DNA of 64,000 nt. Source: Deinococcus actinosclerus. Its GTDB lineage: Bacteria; Deinococcota; Deinococci; Deinococcales; Deinococcaceae. Of the stretch, positions 61,957 through 64,000 are shown one piece after another (the stretch's first letter is position 1; each line of letters starts with the position of its first letter). The position numbers and the translations under genes are program-made. The stretch covers positions 1,983,501-2,047,500 of the forward strand of contig NZ_CP013910.1 of assembly GCF_001507665.1 (NCBI RefSeq), read 5' to 3'. Under the pieces are notes generated by a model that saw nothing but the letters and a program-made list of their open reading frames with translations, was not told where the DNA came from and did not search any database.

Positions 61957-62571
61957 TCAGCGTTTGACCTTCACGAGTTCGATGGTCACGCCGCTGTTCT
62001 CGCTGCGGATCATGCCGGTGCCGGGCGCGTACCAGACACTGCTCTTGATGGTGGTGGTCTTGGGCGCGCTGGTCCCCGGGAGGGTCATGGTCATGGTGGA
62101 GGTGGTGTCGAGCCGCCACGCGGTGAACGTCCCGGCGGGCACCTTGATGGATTCGCGTTTCACGATCTTGTTGACGCTGGTGCTCTTGGCGGTGATGCCG
62201 CCGCCCATCTTGACGTTCTGGTCACTTTTCCAGCTGTAGCCGGGCCGCCAGACGTTCAGGGGCGGCAGGAAGGCGCTGCTGGTCGTCGTGAGGTTGTCCT
62301 TGCCGCCGGTGGACATCGTGCCGGTCAGGCCCTTGGCGGTGCAGGTCCAGGTCATGCTGGTGGTGGTGCCGGCCACGGCGGTGGTGGTGGTCACGCTGTT
62401 GCTCTTGGCGGCGTTGGTGGTGGTGTAGGTGCTCGGGCCGGGGCCGGACATGCGGTAGGTGTAGACGCCGCTGGGGAACACGTCTTTCAGGGCGCAGGCG
62501 GCGTGCGCGGCGGGGCTGGCCAGGGCGGCGAGGGTGACGCTCAGGATGAGGCGGGGGGTGGGTACGCGCAT
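61957..62571 (-). CDS. Secreted Thr-rich protein, DUF3108-like
   Basis: The 204-residue product has a signal peptide (PRLILSVTLAALASPAAHAA), then a region very rich in threonine, with beta-strand pattern (YTTTNAAKSNSVTTTTAVAGTTTSMTW). The C-terminal part RESIKVPAGTFTAWRLDTT ... VWYAPGTGMIRSENSG resembles the PAGtF / WyapGvG signature of DUF3108-like periplasmic proteins. Role unknown. ATG 62571 has GGAGG (complement of 62579-62583); upstream frame without promoter support is not taken. A short region of about 155 nt to the next gene holds only its terminator side and the hydrolase promoter. Confidence 0.75.
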   Translation of the reverse strand: MRVPTPRLILSVTLAALASPAAHAACALKDVFPSGVYTYRMSGPGPSTYTTTNAAKSNSVTTTTAVAGTTTSMTWTCTAKGLTGTMSTGGKDNLTTTSSAFLPPLNVWRPGYSWKSDQNVKMGGGITAKSTSVNKIVKRESIKVPAGTFTAWRLDTTSTMTMTLPGTSAPKTTTIKSSVWYAPGTGMIRSENSGVTIELVKVKR

Positions 62572-62665
62572 GGGGTGTCCTCCTGTGGGCCGGGGCGTGA
62601 TGCCGCGTCGGTGGTGCCGATTTGATGGTGCTTGCCGCCAGCGTAGCCGCCTGAAGATGTGAAGA

Positions 62666-62691
62666 CAGGCCCATCCTCCTGGATGAGCCTG
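62666..62691 (-). terminator. Hairpin downstream of aspS
   Basis: 10 base pairs with one internal mismatch (62666-62676 with 62681-62691) around a 4-nt loop. It lies about 70 nt after the AspRS stop and before the DUF3108-like gene's leader. Confidence 0.5.
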
Positions 62692-62761
62692 CGGGCCGTT
62701 CATGGTGTCTTAAGGGTGCCGGGGCCGGAATGCCCGGCCTCTCCCCTGCCTGGCACGCCCT

Positions 62762-64000
62762 TCAGGGCGTGAGGCGGTGGCGGTCGCGGGGGAAGGCGCG
62801 GGCGTAGCGGACGTTGCTGATGCCCAGCAGTTTGGCGGTGAGGCGCTCGGCGCCGATGGCGAAGCCGCCGTGGGGGGGCATGCCGTACTTGAAGACCTCG
62901 GTGTAGCCTTCCAGCGTCTCGGGCTTGAGTTTGTACGTGGCGATGGAGTCCATGAGCATGGCGTGGTCGTGGATACGCTGGCCGCCGCTCGTGATCTCGA
63001 TCCCGCGGAACAGGAGGTCGAAGCCGCGCGTGATCTCACTGCTGGGGGTGCCGTCGGCGTTCGCGTCCGGGTGGGCGTAGAAGGGGCGGGCGGCGCGGGG
63101 GTACTTCGTGACGAACACGAAGTCGCTGCCCTCGGTTTCCGCGTAGTGCTGGCACAGCAGGCGCTCGGCTTCCGGGTCGAGGTCCTTGCCGCCCACCTGA
63201 TGCCCGTACTTCTCGGTGACCAGCGCGCGGGCGTCCAGCAGCGTGATGCGGGGGATGTGGGCGGGCACGTCGGGGATGGTCGCGCCGAGCAGGTCGAACT
63301 CGGCCTGCGCGGTGCTCTTCAGGCGGGTCATGATGGCGGCCAGGAGGCGGTTTTCGAGGCTCATGACGTCTTCCTCGTCCTCGATGAAGCCCATCTCGAC
63401 GTCCAGGCTCAGGTACTCGTTGAGGTGGCGGCTGGTGGCGTGCTCCTCGGCGCGGTAGACGGGCGCGACCTCGAACACGCGCTCGAAGACACCCACCATG
63501 ATCTGCTTGTACAGCTGCGGGCTCTGCGCGAGGTAGGCGGGGTGCCCGAAGTAGTCGATGGGGAACAGGTTCGCGCCGCCCTCGGCGCCCGCCGAGACGA
63601 TCTTGGGGGTGCTGATCTCGGTGAAGCCCTCGGTCATCAGGTGGTCGCGGAAGGCGGCGACGAGTTCCGCCTGGACCTTCAGCGCGGCGCGTTCCTTCAG
63701 GCCGCGCACGGTGACGACCCGGTAGTCGAGCATGGTTTCCGGGTTGACGTTCCATTCCATCTTGGGAATCTCGACCGGGGCGGGCTCCACGGCCGCACTG
63801 ATGACGCGGAAGTCCTCGACCTGCACCTCGAAACCGCCGGGGGCCTTGGGGTGCGCCTTGACCTTCCCGGTGACCTCCACGCTGCTCTCGGCCAGGGGCA
63901 GGGTCAGGCCGCTGCCGACACACTGGGTGACGCCGCTCACGTCGCGCAGCACCAGGAACTGCACGCCGCCCAGGTCGCGCCGGGCGTGCACGAAGCCCTG
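62762..64000 (-). CDS. aspS: Aspartyl-tRNA synthetase, archaeal-type (non-discriminating), 5' end missing
   Basis: The visible 412 residues begin QGFVHARRDLGGVQFLVLRDVSG, an OB-fold anticodon-binding domain, so only a short N-terminus lies beyond the window. Class II motifs follow: the FEVAPVYRAEEHATSRHLNEYLSLDVEMGF region (motif 2) and MPPHGGFAIGAERLTAKLLGI (motif 3). It lacks the ~100-residue GAD insert of bacterial AspRS, so it is the compact archaeal type. In D. radiodurans such an AspRS2 charges tRNA-Asn with Asp, which GatCAB then amidates; the same role is inferred here. Confidence 0.93.
   Translation of the reverse strand, partial: QGFVHARRDLGGVQFLVLRDVSGVTQCVGSGLTLPLAESSVEVTGKVKAHPKAPGGFEVQVEDFRVISAAVEPAPVEIPKMEWNVNPETMLDYRVVTVRGLKERAALKVQAELVAAFRDHLMTEGFTEISTPKIVSAGAEGGANLFPIDYFGHPAYLAQSPQLYKQIMVGVFERVFEVAPVYRAEEHATSRHLNEYLSLDVEMGFIEDEEDVMSLENRLLAAIMTRLKSTAQAEFDLLGATIPDVPAHIPRITLLDARALVTEKYGHQVGGKDLDPEAERLLCQHYAETEGSDFVFVTKYPRAARPFYAHPDANADGTPSSEITRGFDLLFRGIEITSGGQRIHDHAMLMDSIATYKLKPETLEGYTEVFKYGMPPHGGFAIGAERLTAKLLGISNVRYARAFPRDRHRLTP

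Overview
The window is GC-rich, densely coded bacterial chromosome, almost certainly from a Deinococcus species. Three things point there. The AspRS at the right edge is the short archaeal-type enzyme known from Deinococcus. Cell-division, sigma-factor and secreted genes look deinococcal. About 25 genes on both strands carry a TANNNT hexamer (TACACT, TAGCCT, TATGCT and similar) 6-9 nt before the start codon with no Shine-Dalgarno sequence, the layout of the leaderless mRNAs described in Deinococcus. I used that hexamer to choose many starts. No rRNA, tRNA, CRISPR array or insertion sequence was recognised.

Layout. 1-14.7 kb: alanine racemase, secreted proteins and a lipoprotein, a MacB-type ABC exporter whose ATPase gene is frameshifted, a DUF4127 protein, proB followed by a DOMON-like secreted protein and an EamA transporter, a TetR regulator, folD, a GNAT enzyme and an M28 peptidase. 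14.8-23.4 kb: lepA, a two-component pair, an outer-membrane-like protein, an aminotransferase, a UvrA paralogue and an AIM24 protein. 23.5-30.4 kb: a division and cell-wall cluster, murG-murC-murB-ftsQ-ftsA-ftsZ, with overlapping stop and start codons. 30.6-42 kb: a branched-chain amino-acid binding protein, a GH68 levansucrase-type lipoprotein, a DUF4129-MoxR-DUF58 operon, the primary sigma factor with a basic N-terminal tail, an RsmC-type methyltransferase and conserved unknowns. 42-50.4 kb: two LysM peptidoglycan hydrolases around an AT-richer intergenic stretch, then dtd, an N-formylglutamate amidohydrolase-like protein, a polyprenyl synthase, an alpha/beta-fold protein without histidine and a TPR-GGDEF diguanylate cyclase. 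50.5-64 kb: leuS, argS, a transglutaminase, a DUF255 protein, a split ChrA transporter, a PABS-like protein, two decayed genes, a serine hydrolase, a secreted protein and archaeal-type AspRS.

The most interesting item is upstream of leuS (53070-53174). A leaderless 13-codon peptide with leucine codons CTT and CTC overlaps a strong hairpin arm. That arm is mutually exclusive with an intrinsic terminator ending in eight U, which is the layout of a ribosome-mediated attenuator. A second leaderless mini-ORF, of 12 codons, ends inside the TTG start of the PABS-like gene at 59.7 kb. Three genes look broken: the ABC ATPase (one-base shift in a C6 run), a lipoprotein (explained by loss of one 7-nt repeat unit) and a DUF4303-like gene (in-frame TGA).
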